The notes under the pieces are model-generated. The model worked only from the letters and a program-made list of their open reading frames with translations. It had not been told where the DNA came from and searched no databases. The translations under genes were made by a program, and so were the position numbers. 12,125 bases of DNA from Anammoximicrobium sp032229885 (GTDB lineage Bacteria > Planctomycetota > Planctomycetia > Pirellulales > Pirellulaceae): the NCBI GenBank assembly GCA_032229885.1, contig JAVYAJ010000024.1:1-12125 (forward strand). Reading direction: 5' to 3'. Below, one piece after another: positions 1 to 7,235 of the stretch; the first letter of the stretch is position 1; each line of letters begins with the position of its first letter.

Positions 1-2
1 AC

Positions 3-98
3 GCGCGCGGCGCCAGCCCTGGGGCGTTGCCCCAGGCTACGGTGATCGGAGGCCTCCGGCCAAACAGATTCTTGGGTTGCGGGCACTGGCCCGCGTTA
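3..98 (+). repeat. Left copy of a 96-bp hairpin-rich repeat, inverted relative to the right end
   Basis: This segment is the reverse complement of 12030-12125, with 92 of 96 positions identical by eye. It carries three small hairpins: CCTGGGGCGTTGCCCCAGG (18-36), GGCCTCCGGCC (51-61) and GCGGGCACTGGCCCGC (79-94). The first 66 or so bases are also shared with part of the repeat at 9238-9591. It lies just downstream of the glycosidase-like gene that ends at 159, so its strong GC hairpins could help end or stabilise that transcript; this is inference. No transposase or terminal target duplication is visible. Confidence 0.85.
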
Positions 99-158
99 GG
101 CGGCAGTTCTTGCAACGTTGGAGTTAGGTTGCGCGGCGTACGGCAGGAAGACCGCGTC

Positions 159-2114
159 TCAATGGTCGCGCTGGTCCGTCCCGCCACCCCACTTTCCGAA
201 CACCTCGGCCACGACACGAAAGCGAGGGTCGTCGTAATTCTGTTTCGGCAGGCAATACAGGCGAATGCCGTCGCACGCTTGTCGCGAAATAGCGAGGATC
301 TCGCGAAGGTAGTTCGGGGTCCGGGGTCCGGGTTCGCGGGTTCCGGACGATCCCGACGCATAGACGTTAATCAACAGCAGCTTGTCGGGCCCCAGCCATT
401 TTCGACAGGCGGCCAACTGGTCTGCGAGCGACGCCGTCGATTCCAAGTCGGCATACGGAAACACGATGCCGTCCAGCAGCGATCCGTAAGCGTCCAGAAA
501 GTCGTCGTCGCCGATCGTGTTCCAATACAGCGTGGGCAGAAACGCCACTTGCGGGTTGTGGCTGTGGAGCGTTTCGACCACGCGGGCCACGTACTCGGGC
601 GTGAACAGGGCGTGATTCTCCGACGACCAAAAGTCGTCGATCACCCAGGCGATCAGATTATCGTAGCGTTTGGACAGCCGGCCGATTTCATCAGCCCAGC
701 GCACATAGTCGAGACCGAACGGGGCGGACGGCGGTGGTTCGCTGGGCGGGACCAACGTCACCCAGACTTTTAATCGCCGTCGATGCGCTTGGGCCAGAAA
801 GACCTGAAAGTCGTCCCAATCGGTCGGAGCGTGCCAGATCAAGAAATCGTACATGTCCAAATGAGCCGCCTCGATCTGCTGGAACAGCCGTTCGATGTCT
901 ACGCGGCCATCCTTTGTGCGTGGTTCGGCGTCGTAGTCTCCGTGGAGGCCGGCAAACATCGGGCGCAGGAGCCGCCCCCGCGCGGCCTGGGCGACCGCCC
1001 GCGCGGCGTGGGCTCGGCCGGTCAGAGCCAGCGGAACGCGTTGGCGTTTTATCCGCACCGCCGTCGCCGCGTCGGCCACAGCCCCATCGACCTCGAGCCA
1101 CCCCGCGCAGTCCTCGTTGTCCGGAACGGCGAGGGTGGCCTGCGCGCGACCGTACGCTATGTCGTTTCCGACGAGCTTCAACGGCGTCCGAACTTCGACC
1201 GTCGGACCATGCGTGACGCCCGGTGCACCGACAAGCCGCGCTGTCAGCACGACTGTCTGGCCCGCATGGATCGGCCGCGCGATCACCGACAGCCGCAGGG
1301 GAACTTGGCCCGGCTGCCGGACTTCGCGAGGAACCTGGTTCACGCGAATGACGCATTCGTCGGCTTCGAGCAGGTCGCCCGAGACTAGATACTCCAGTGA
1401 ATTGGTCATCAACGTCTGGACATCGGGCGTATTGTCGAGCCAGATGATCCAGTTCAACAGCACGGCGACGCCGCGCCCCGTCCTGGTCGTTACGACGGCC
1501 GGATACGTGTCGCGTTTGTCCCCGGGAGATATCCCGCTGGCAGCCCGGACGGCCGAGGATTCGGCCAGTACGTGCCCGGTGGCCTTGACCGCCGGATTCC
1601 CCACGCGCCCGGCCTCGAAATCAGCCAGTCCCCCGCACACGGGATGGTCTGCGTCGCGGATCGTGAAGCGCGCCGAGCCGCTCGGCACATAGGTGCAACC
1701 CGGTGCGACGCCCAGCACGGCGAGCAATGTGGAACTCGTACACCGCGCCGGTCCATCGATCCACAGCAGACGTCCACCGGCTTCGACATACGCCGCCAAA
1801 CCGTCCGCGGCCGTATCCGGAACCACGTAATTGCTGCTCGAAACGACCGCCGCAAAGCGAGCCAACTTTGCGGGCTGGCTGGCCAGTTCATCTCCGATGA
1901 CCTGAAAATCATAACGGTTCCGCTCGAGCCACTTCCGGACCGGAGCCTGATGCACTCCATGATATTGCGCGGCGGTTGCTTCGGATTCATAGACGGCAAT
2001 ACACAGACGGTCCTGGCCGCCATCCGCCGGACGTTGCCCCTGGGCGAGCAGGCAGATCACCGCCAGGCCAACCACTGCTCGAACGTACATGCCATCGGGC
2101 CATCGAATCAACAT
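159..2114 (-). CDS. Secreted glycosidase-like protein: amidotransferase-like domain plus TIM-barrel-like domain
   Basis: This is a 651-residue protein, probably exported. Residues 1-27 look like a signal peptide, with a hydrophobic run after MYVRA. Residues about 36-240 resemble the class I amidotransferase-like fold found in the trimerisation domain of family 42 beta-galactosidases and in related sugar-utilisation proteins (note AAYVEAGGRLLWIDGP), with no obvious catalytic Cys-His pair. About 255-375 is beta-rich and Ig-like. About 400-645 resembles a TIM-barrel hydrolase: HGDYDAEPR, LKVWVTLVPP, NLIAWVIDDFW and LLLINVYASG read as successive barrel strands, and the two Asp of VIDDF are candidate catalytic or metal residues. 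The start at 2114 is chosen because AAGGA lies 9 bases upstream and a signal peptide follows at once. The frame is open for 137 more codons upstream, but these run through a dispersed repeat. The substrate is unknown. Exported carbohydrate hydrolases are abundant in planctomycetes, so a role in polysaccharide use is plausible but inferred. Confidence 0.75.
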   Translation of the reverse strand: MLIRWPDGMYVRAVVGLAVICLLAQGQRPADGGQDRLCIAVYESEATAAQYHGVHQAPVRKWLERNRYDFQVIGDELASQPAKLARFAAVVSSSNYVVPDTAADGLAAYVEAGGRLLWIDGPARCTSSTLLAVLGVAPGCTYVPSGSARFTIRDADHPVCGGLADFEAGRVGNPAVKATGHVLAESSAVRAASGISPGDKRDTYPAVVTTRTGRGVAVLLNWIIWLDNTPDVQTLMTNSLEYLVSGDLLEADECVIRVNQVPREVRQPGQVPLRLSVIARPIHAGQTVVLTARLVGAPGVTHGPTVEVRTPLKLVGNDIAYGRAQATLAVPDNEDCAGWLEVDGAVADAATAVRIKRQRVPLALTGRAHAARAVAQAARGRLLRPMFAGLHGDYDAEPRTKDGRVDIERLFQQIEAAHLDMYDFLIWHAPTDWDDFQVFLAQAHRRRLKVWVTLVPPSEPPPSAPFGLDYVRWADEIGRLSKRYDNLIAWVIDDFWSSENHALFTPEYVARVVETLHSHNPQVAFLPTLYWNTIGDDDFLDAYGSLLDGIVFPYADLESTASLADQLAACRKWLGPDKLLLINVYASGSSGTREPGPRTPNYLREILAISRQACDGIRLYCLPKQNYDDPRFRVVAEVFGKWGGGTDQRDH

Positions 2115-2123
2115 CGTCGAGTT

Positions 2124-2128
2124 TCCTT
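2124..2128 (-). promoter_or_regulatory. Ribosome binding site that sets the start of the glycosidase-like gene
   Basis: Minus-strand AAGGA lies 9 bases before the ATG at 2114. No comparable site precedes the in-frame ATG at 2294 or the far upstream ATG at 2525, so this site favours the shorter, signal-peptide-bearing protein. Confidence 0.6.
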
Positions 2129-2319
2129 GGTGGTCGGGCTGATCTCGTTCATCGTTCATTTGGGACGCGTTGTCGAGTTCCCGCAACGACGGCCGAGCGT
2201 GGTCGGCTTGCGCGGTACTACTAACCTCAAACATCATGAACTTTCTGACAATGTTTTCAGGCAGCGACAGCGTTCCGTTGTTGGAGGGTTCCATGGTGTG
2301 CTTGCCGTAGCGCCGTGAA

Positions 2320-2466
2320 CTACGAATGAACCACGGACAGCAGGGATGAAGAAAAACTTCTGCGTCCTTCTGCGTCTTCGGCGGCCAAGGTCCACGGGTG
2401 GACACGGATAGCAGGAATGAAGACAAACGGTTAGCTGCGATGTCTTTATTCGTATGATTCGTGGCC
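2320..2466. repeat. Dispersed intergenic repeat with CCACGGA-GCAGG-ATGAAG and TTCTGCGTCCTTCTGCGTC modules
   Basis: The segment is made of short phrases that recur with variation. A 21-bp unit beginning CACGGACAGCAGGG at 2332-2352 reappears at 2403-2423 with two changes. Between them sits the nested TTCTGCGTCCTTCTGCGTC. Further phrases are a CCACGGGTGGACACGGATAG block and an ATTCGTATGATTCGTGG end. I recognise this style from environmental bacteria, including planctomycetes, where phrases such as 'ccacggatggacacggat' and 'tctgcgtccttctgcgtc' occur between genes. That recognition is from memory. It has no coding value, though the downstream gene's frame happens to be open through it. Confidence 0.7.
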
Positions 2467-2586
2467 CTCTTCAACATTTCTTGGCCGTTGTTCGGTTGCA
2501 AGTGCTGGCCGCGCTGTCCATCCACGCCAGCCGGACGCGCTCCGTCGCGGCCGGCCCGTCATTCTCGGCTGCGCCGGATCTCTGCA

Positions 2587-4293
2587 TCAGTTGTCGCTCG
2601 CCGCTGGCAGGACGTGAATCGTCCGCTCCGTTCGACTGCCGCGCCCCGTCGAATCCCAGACGATCAGCGTGACCCGATATTGGCCGGCTTTCTCGAAAAC
2701 GTGATCCACGACAGGCGTCACCTCGGGGATGCCGTCCGAAAAATCCCACAGCCGTTCATCGATCGTGTTCGCTCCCGCCAGCGAGACACACTGGAACGAC
2801 GCCGTCTGTCCGGCGTAGATCGTGTCCGGGCATCGAAACGCAGCGGTCGGGGCTCGCGTGTCGAACGCTTTGGCCTCGGGCAGTCGATCGTCTCGGTTGC
2901 CATCCGAGCGACAGGCGACGAACTCGAGGGCCGAGCACTGGGACGGCCCGGTGACCGCGGCCAAACCGTTAGCGGTGATCGCGCATTGCAGGAAGGTCAG
3001 CCGGTCCACGTTCGGCCCGCCCAGTTGGACCCCGTAGCCACCGTTCTTGTCGAACACGCAGTCCTCGAATACCAGATCCCGACAGTCTCCGTTGCTGCGG
3101 AATCCATGGCCGCTGTCGTTGGGATACCGCGCTCGCGAGTCGCCGCGGACGCCGCCGGTGAACGTGCAGCGGTAGAAATAATGTCGGGCGATCCCGCCGG
3201 TTTCGCCTTGGAGCTGGGCGCCGAACTGAACGCAGTCGCGGACCGTGTTGTAGCCCCAGAAGACGTTGTTCTTGACCGGCGTGTTCGAGACGGACAGGCC
3301 GATGTGCGCGCCTCGGTTCACGATATTGTCCGTCACCACGATGTCGCGCGCAATGATCTCGATCCCGTACCCCTTGAGCGTGCCGTCGTCCGTGCCGATC
3401 ACATTCCGCCGCACGGCCGACTGCGCACCTTGGTCCACGCTGATCCAATGGTCCACCACATTGTCCTCGATCAGCGACCGCGGACAGCCGCCCCAGATCT
3501 CGATTCCCAACCCTTCGCCACCCGAACCGCTCACGCGGTTTCGGCGGATCACCAATTCGGCCGAGTGATCGCCGAAGATCCCGCCGCGACCGGTCGTTCG
3601 GATCGTGTTCCCCACGACCTGATTCCGCACACAGCCCCACGCCAAGCGGATGCCGCCTCCGAACTCGGCGCCCACGCCGATGTTCTCAATTTCGCAATCC
3701 GTGATCCGGCTATCGGTAACGCCGCGCTGCATCGTCGGGTTGTGGCCGGAGAATAGGATCGCGTGCGGCCCCCAGGTCCGGATGTTCGCTAGATTGCGAA
3801 TCGTCAGGTGATGGAGCCACAGACGGCGCGAGTCGCCGCCGCTGATTCCCTGCTGGAGCCAGGGGCTGCCTTTCCCATCCAGCGTCATGTGGGCCAGTTC
3901 CACGTCCTCGCACCCCACCACGAGGACCAGGACCGCGGGCGTCGCACCGCGGTAGACGAGCGTCGTTTTTTCCCGACCAGCGCCGATCAAGCGGATTTTA
4001 GATTTGAGCCGAATCGGCTCGTCCAACTCGTACGTCCCGGCCGCCAATTGAACCGTGGTCCCCGGCGGGGCGCGATCGATGGCCTCGGCCACGGCGCGCG
4101 CGTCGAAGCCTTGTGGCGAGATAGTCGACGGCATCCGGTCCGAATCGCTGGCCGCCCGCTCGCTGGCGGTCGGTTCGCTGGCGGTCGGTTCGCTGGCGGT
4201 GGCGAACGTCGTGGCGACAACCACGCCGAGCAGCATCCAGGCGCGCGTACAAATCGCGAGGATCAGATTTGGAGCTGGGATGATTGCGAGCAT
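2587..4293 (-). CDS. Secreted right-handed parallel beta-helix protein with C-terminal PKD domain
   Basis: This 568-residue protein is probably exported to the periplasm or cell surface. Residues 1-33 form a hydrophobic leader, with a second possible start at MLLGVV (residue 20). A short repeated linker (ASEPT units, about 33-46) comes next. Residues about 60-480 show the short, Gly/Asn-rich, N-x-V/I-ladder repeats of a parallel beta-helix, as in pectate-lyase-like and NosD-like proteins; examples are GGIRLAWG, IEDNVVD, VVTDNIVNRG and VFEDCVFDKNGGYGVQLGG. The opening GTYELDEPIRLKSKIRLIGAG is the usual first turn. Residues about 490-560 form a PKD fold (RLWDFSDG, then VDHVFEKAGQYRVTLIVWD). Family members bind or cleave polysaccharides, but I cannot identify catalytic residues, so the activity is open. 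The start at 4293 lacks a clear Shine-Dalgarno sequence. The gene is co-directional with the DUF1559 gene, which ends 138 bp upstream. Confidence 0.85.
   Translation of the reverse strand: MLAIIPAPNLILAICTRAWMLLGVVVATTFATASEPTASEPTASERAASDSDRMPSTISPQGFDARAVAEAIDRAPPGTTVQLAAGTYELDEPIRLKSKIRLIGAGREKTTLVYRGATPAVLVLVVGCEDVELAHMTLDGKGSPWLQQGISGGDSRRLWLHHLTIRNLANIRTWGPHAILFSGHNPTMQRGVTDSRITDCEIENIGVGAEFGGGIRLAWGCVRNQVVGNTIRTTGRGGIFGDHSAELVIRRNRVSGSGGEGLGIEIWGGCPRSLIEDNVVDHWISVDQGAQSAVRRNVIGTDDGTLKGYGIEIIARDIVVTDNIVNRGAHIGLSVSNTPVKNNVFWGYNTVRDCVQFGAQLQGETGGIARHYFYRCTFTGGVRGDSRARYPNDSGHGFRSNGDCRDLVFEDCVFDKNGGYGVQLGGPNVDRLTFLQCAITANGLAAVTGPSQCSALEFVACRSDGNRDDRLPEAKAFDTRAPTAAFRCPDTIYAGQTASFQCVSLAGANTIDERLWDFSDGIPEVTPVVDHVFEKAGQYRVTLIVWDSTGRGSRTERTIHVLPAASDN
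4145..4200 (-). repeat. 15-bp in-frame tandem repeat encoding ASEPT units
   Basis: TCGCTGGCGGTCGGT is repeated at 4160-4174 and 4175-4189. A truncated unit follows at 4190-4200 and an imperfect one precedes at 4145-4159. The 15-bp period keeps the frame and gives a short Ala-Ser-Glu-Pro-Thr linker just after the signal peptide of the beta-helix protein. Such repeats can gain or lose units by slippage without breaking the gene. Confidence 0.85.
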
Positions 4294-4431
4294 CGGATTC
4301 AGACGTATCGTGTTCGTTGGCGTAGCGTTCCTATCCGAAGACGCGATCCAGGACGTTGTCCGGGGCTCGAGCGGTTTGACGCCTTCGAGGTCGGAAAAAA
4401 TGCGGTTGAGCGAAAGGGTGACGCTGTACGG
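4294..4431 (-). other. 138-bp spacer between the DUF1559 and beta-helix genes
   Basis: I found no hairpin terminator and no strong promoter. A run of six T in minus-strand GCATTTTTTCC lies about 37 bases past the DUF1559 stop without a stem before it. The two genes could be cotranscribed, but the sequence does not decide this. Confidence 0.3.
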
Positions 4432-6096
4432 CTAAAACGGGCCAATCAGGTCGCCCCCGGCGATTGTCAGCATCGCGCGGAACGCGCGTGGATCGATTCC
4501 CTCACTAATAAACCGCACCGAGTCATCGGCCAACAGGGCCAGGAATCCACCAGGGTGCGCGGCGCCCAATCCGGCCAGCGGACGGTTTGCATCCACAGCC
4601 AGGTCGTCGGGTTGCGTCCAGACGGCTGCGTGGCTGTCGTCGACCTCCAGGACCATGATCGTTGTGGACGTTCCGTCAATAATATCGCTCAACCGATGCG
4701 ATTTGTCGCCACTGAACAGCATCCCGTCGCCCGCCGCGCCCAGATAATGCGTCAGCCCCGGTTTCGTGTTGCCGCCCGGGTTGCGGTACAGCGCCGGCAT
4801 CAGCGGGATCAACTCGCGGTTATGGGGGCTATCCCACGGCTCGTCCAAGCGGAACCGCTCGTACAGCGTCTGCTCTTCCAGAAACGGCAGCAGGTGCACC
4901 CGCCAGCTCAATAGTGGTTTCCCAGCCGCGTCGAAGTTCGCCCGCGCGGGAAGGGCACGGTGCACGTCGTGATACATGTGCAAGGCCACGCCGATCCGCT
5001 TCAAATTGCTGCTCGATTGGCTACGTCGCGCCGCCGCGCGAGCGGCCTGCATGGCGGGCAATGCCAACCCGGCCAGCGCTCCGATCGCTGCCACCCGCAA
5101 TTGGCCCTGTCCCTCGACCTTCAGGGCCAACGTGTCTCCCGTTCGCCGCGGACGCAGCGTCTGCAGGAACCCTGTACCGAGGCGCTGGACATATCTCGCG
5201 GACGCCTGTTCGACTGGATCCGAACTCGCCATCTGCTCGGCCATCCCGGCCAGCATCATCTGCCGCGCGGTTTCCAAGAGCCGCCCGATCAGCTCGTCCA
5301 GTTGTGCGGCTGCGGCCTCGTCCTCGGCGCGAAGCGTCAAGGACAACCCGGCATCGTCGACCAGATTGACACGCAAGCCGATCAACTTCAATTGGTCCGG
5401 AACCTGCGCGAGGCCAGCCAAGGGCGGTGGCAGCGGAGCCTGGGCAAGCAGGGCTTTGAGCTGCGGGCGCAGCGGCGCAACCACCGTGATCGCCAGGATA
5501 TCGGGCGCCTTGGAAATCCGCTCCAATATGCGGCTCATCTCGCCCGCCGGGGGCCGCGGGTATTGATGGACGATCTTTCGGAGCAATCGCTCGCGGGCCA
5601 GGATCACCGTGCGGTCGTCGGGACGAAAAATACTGGGCGTGGCCGGAGTCTGCGCTTGACGATATTTTCGGCCCGCCAACTCGGCCTCGACCGTCTGCCG
5701 CCACAGCGCGGGGAAGATCTCGCCCGGTTCCAAGGGCTTCGCCGATCGCAGCACAACGGCCACGTCTGGCACGTTTTCCGGCGACAACTCGACGATTGCC
5801 AGCACCTGTTCGATGTCGAGCGGATCGATGCCGAGCTCTTGCCGGCCAGCCGCCGAGATGACCTCGATCGGCAGCATTTCCATCTCCGGCGCGGTCAGCA
5901 CGCGTCGCGGATGGATCAGCACGGTCGCGACGGTCTCAGGCGTTACATACCCGAGGTCAACCGCGGCTCTCGCGCCGGCCTCCCGTCCCGCCGAATCGTC
6001 GGCCGACTGCGCTCCGCGGCACGCGGGCGTCAGGTACATCGCAACGACGAACGTCGCTCCGATCATGCGAGCCCAATTCAGGACCTCGATGGCCAT
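4432..6096 (-). CDS. DUF1559 family protein with long N-terminal domain
   Basis: This 554-residue protein belongs to a family greatly expanded in planctomycetes, whose function is unsettled. Residues 1-30 form an export or membrane-anchor segment (MIGATFVVAMYLTPA). Residues about 35-330 form a separate domain with VATVLIHPRRVLTAPEMEML, DVAVVLRSAKPLEPG and RPDDRTVILARE, which I recall from the long planctomycete version. Residues about 335-360 are a hydrophobic and Arg-rich stretch (LALPAMQAARAAARR). From about 361 to the end lies the DUF1559 core: SNLKRIGVALHMYHDVHRAL, LLSWRVHLLPFLEEQTLY, and the closing FLALLADDSVRFIS. Canonical short members start with a type IV prepilin-like leader (GFTLVELLVVIAIIG). 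Here that leader is absent and the core is C-terminal. The start at 6096 is chosen because GGAGGGAG lies 8 bases upstream; an alternative TTG at 6114 overlaps that site. Confidence 0.9.
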   Translation of the reverse strand: MAIEVLNWARMIGATFVVAMYLTPACRGAQSADDSAGREAGARAAVDLGYVTPETVATVLIHPRRVLTAPEMEMLPIEVISAAGRQELGIDPLDIEQVLAIVELSPENVPDVAVVLRSAKPLEPGEIFPALWRQTVEAELAGRKYRQAQTPATPSIFRPDDRTVILARERLLRKIVHQYPRPPAGEMSRILERISKAPDILAITVVAPLRPQLKALLAQAPLPPPLAGLAQVPDQLKLIGLRVNLVDDAGLSLTLRAEDEAAAAQLDELIGRLLETARQMMLAGMAEQMASSDPVEQASARYVQRLGTGFLQTLRPRRTGDTLALKVEGQGQLRVAAIGALAGLALPAMQAARAAARRSQSSSNLKRIGVALHMYHDVHRALPARANFDAAGKPLLSWRVHLLPFLEEQTLYERFRLDEPWDSPHNRELIPLMPALYRNPGGNTKPGLTHYLGAAGDGMLFSGDKSHRLSDIIDGTSTTIMVLEVDDSHAAVWTQPDDLAVDANRPLAGLGAAHPGGFLALLADDSVRFISEGIDPRAFRAMLTIAGGDLIGPF

Positions 6097-6104
6097 GCCT
6101 GCAT

Positions 6105-6112
6105 CTCCCTCC
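6105..6112 (-). promoter_or_regulatory. Ribosome binding site of the DUF1559 gene
   Basis: Minus-strand GGAGGGAG ends 8 bases before the ATG at 6096. It overlaps the alternative in-frame TTG at 6114 and so rules that start out in practice. Confidence 0.75.
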
Positions 6113-6569
6113 AAAGTAGGTGTCGCCTGCCGAACGGAACCTCGAGCGAGGCCGGAAGCACACGTTTCGTCCGCCGCTCACCGACGGCGCCCTCGCCCCC
6201 ATTGCCTCCAGCGCCGGCACAACTTCGCATCCCGCCCGGCAGACGGAAGCTACGTCACGCGACGACGGCCATCGAGCACGGGCTACCGTTGCGTCGGATG
6301 CCAACGTCCGAGGCTCGCCAACGGCTTGGCCGACGCGCCGAAGTCAACACCTGGCGCCCGACACGAACTATCCTGGACTTCTGCAAAGCCGTTTGTCAAC
6401 AGGGGAAACGACTTGCCCAGAAATACGGCTCGCGAGCCCCGAGACGTGCACGCCGGATCCGTGCGTCGGTGCGTTGGCGGCGACGTCGAAGAGCTTGTCG
6501 CGTCCGCGCTGTGCCACGCTCCGCGGTTTTGCGCAACGAGGAAGCGAGCCTTGTTGAGTCGGTTTTCGT

Positions 6570-6590
6570 AGCCCCGTGCCGCACGGGGCT
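6570..6590. repeat. Perfect 21-bp GC hairpin
   Basis: The stretch reads AGCCCCGTGC, one base, then its exact reverse complement GCACGGGGCT. It gives a 9-10 bp stem with a minimal loop. No T-run follows on either strand, so it is not a standard intrinsic terminator. The GCCCCGTGC-GCACGGGGC motif resembles short planctomycete intergenic repeats I know of; that link is from memory. Confidence 0.7.
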
Positions 6591-6597
6591 CGATCTT

Positions 6598-6635
6598 TGC
6601 GAGACCGGTCTCACTGTGCGAGACCGTTCTCAGCC
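6598..6635. repeat. Two tandem 19-bp units, each nearly palindromic
   Basis: TGCGAGACCGGTCTCACTG (6598-6616) is followed directly by TGCGAGACCGTTCTCAGCC (6617-6635). The first contains the perfect palindrome GAGACCGGTCTC and the second is the same with one central change. Tandem palindromes at this spacing could be an operator pair or part of the repeat family; no protein partner is visible. Confidence 0.6.
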
Positions 6636-6810
6636 GAGCGCGAGATGGTCCGCCGGCGAGAGTCCGCGTGGGGGCTCGAGGCCCGCGTCGCCTCTGGTTT
6701 GATCTGCCAGGACGGCCCGCGGCTGGCGCGGTCAATTTCCTATACTACGACCGCTTTGACTGTTGCGCGTTTGAGTGCGGATAGCCGCTGATTCTGTTCG
6801 GCCGAAGGCC

Positions 6811-6897
6811 TTTGATCACCGTAGCCTGGGGCAACGGGTCGCGCGTCGAACCGGACGCTAGCGCGTACCGCTTTGATCACCGTGGCCTGGGGCAACG
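6811..6897 (+). repeat. Internal 26-bp direct duplication inside arm A
   Basis: A 26-bp segment beginning TTTGATCACCGTAGCC at 6811-6836 recurs at 6872-6897 with one difference. The first copy has lost the second half of its CCTGGGGC hairpin and runs into about 35 bp of unrelated GC-rich sequence; the second copy keeps the full hairpin. The partner arm B has only one copy, so this happened after or outside the B lineage. Confidence 0.75.
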
Positions 6898-7142
6898 CCC
6901 CAGGTCTGGCGCCGCGCGCGCCTCTTTTGGCCGAAGGCCCTATTCATGCGGGCCGCGGTGACAGGTTGATGTTGGCCTTCGGCCAACACGGTTGCTATCA
7001 CCTCTGACTCCTGGGGGCGTTGCCCCAGGCTACGTTGATATTGGCCTTCGGCCAACACGCTTCCTGTCGTCTGTGCTGCGCCACGGTCATCCAAGGCCGA
7101 TTTCACCTAACACGGGTTAGTGCCAATTGCCCTAAAGTATGC

Positions 7143-7160
7143 TGTACAGACCGATGTACA
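7143..7160. promoter_or_regulatory. Operator-like pair of TGTACA palindromes
   Basis: TGTACA at 7143-7148 and again at 7155-7160 are separated by six bases. Each half is self-palindromic, so the whole is both a direct and an inverted repeat. It lies in the part of arm A that has no counterpart in arm B. It could be a dimer-binding operator, but no regulator gene is nearby and chance is possible. Confidence 0.25.
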
Positions 7161-7235
7161 AGATGCGCGCATGATACGAACTAAGACTCTAAACTCTGCA
7201 GTCTCCGGCTTTTTTGACCGCGCCGCACCACGACC

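Larger units (their letters stand above)
2115..2586. other. 472-bp intergenic stretch with a dispersed repeat
   Basis: This lies between the beta-helix gene (ending at 2587) and the glycosidase-like gene (starting at 2114). The part at 2320-2466 is a dispersed repeat, described separately. The part at 2115-2319 is open in the downstream gene's frame and should hold the leader and promoter of that gene. I found no convincing -35/-10 pair. An in-frame ATG at 2294 would add 60 polar residues before the signal peptide, which is unlikely. Confidence 0.5.
6113..6728. other. Non-coding stretch upstream of the DUF1559 gene with palindromes
   Basis: About 615 bp without a convincing gene. Open frames on both strands are Arg/Pro/Ser-rich and look like chance open frames of GC-rich DNA. 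The stretch must hold the DUF1559 promoter, but I see no clear -35/-10 pair. The right part holds a perfect GC hairpin (6570-6590) and two tandem palindromic units (6598-6635), listed separately. It ends where the composite inverted-repeat arm begins at 6729. Confidence 0.5.
6729..7224 (+). repeat. Arm A of a long composite inverted repeat
   Basis: This is a diverged inverted copy of 9238-9591. The shared order is: CGGTCAATTTC; CTGTTGCGCGTTTGAG; GCTGATTCTGTT; GGCCGAAGGCC; TAGCCTGGGGCAACG; CTGGCGCCGCGCGCG; CTTTTGGCCGAAGGCC; ATTCATGCGG; CGGCCAACACGGTTGCT; GTTGCCCCAGGCTACGTTGA; GTGCTGCGC at 7073-7081; and finally AGTCTCCGGCTTTTT at 7200-7214. The arm is longer than its partner because of an internal duplication (6811-6897) and extra sequence at about 7139-7188. 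It contains several GGCC-TTC-GGCC and CCTGGGGC-AAC-GCCCCAGG hairpins and no gene. It ends about 11 bp from the stop of the small secreted gene. Confidence 0.85.

Noticed and set aside
2115..2525. N-terminal extension of the glycosidase-like protein to 788 residues
   Set aside because: The extra codons run through a dispersed repeat and precede a clear signal peptide with its own ribosome binding site.
2461..3756. Plus-strand open frame of 431 codons
   Set aside because: It lies antisense to the beta-helix gene, whose repeats and PKD domain are clearly real.
4960..6702. Plus-strand open frame of 580 codons
   Set aside because: It is the antisense shadow of the DUF1559 gene, with Arg- and Gln-rich low-complexity composition and no family motif.
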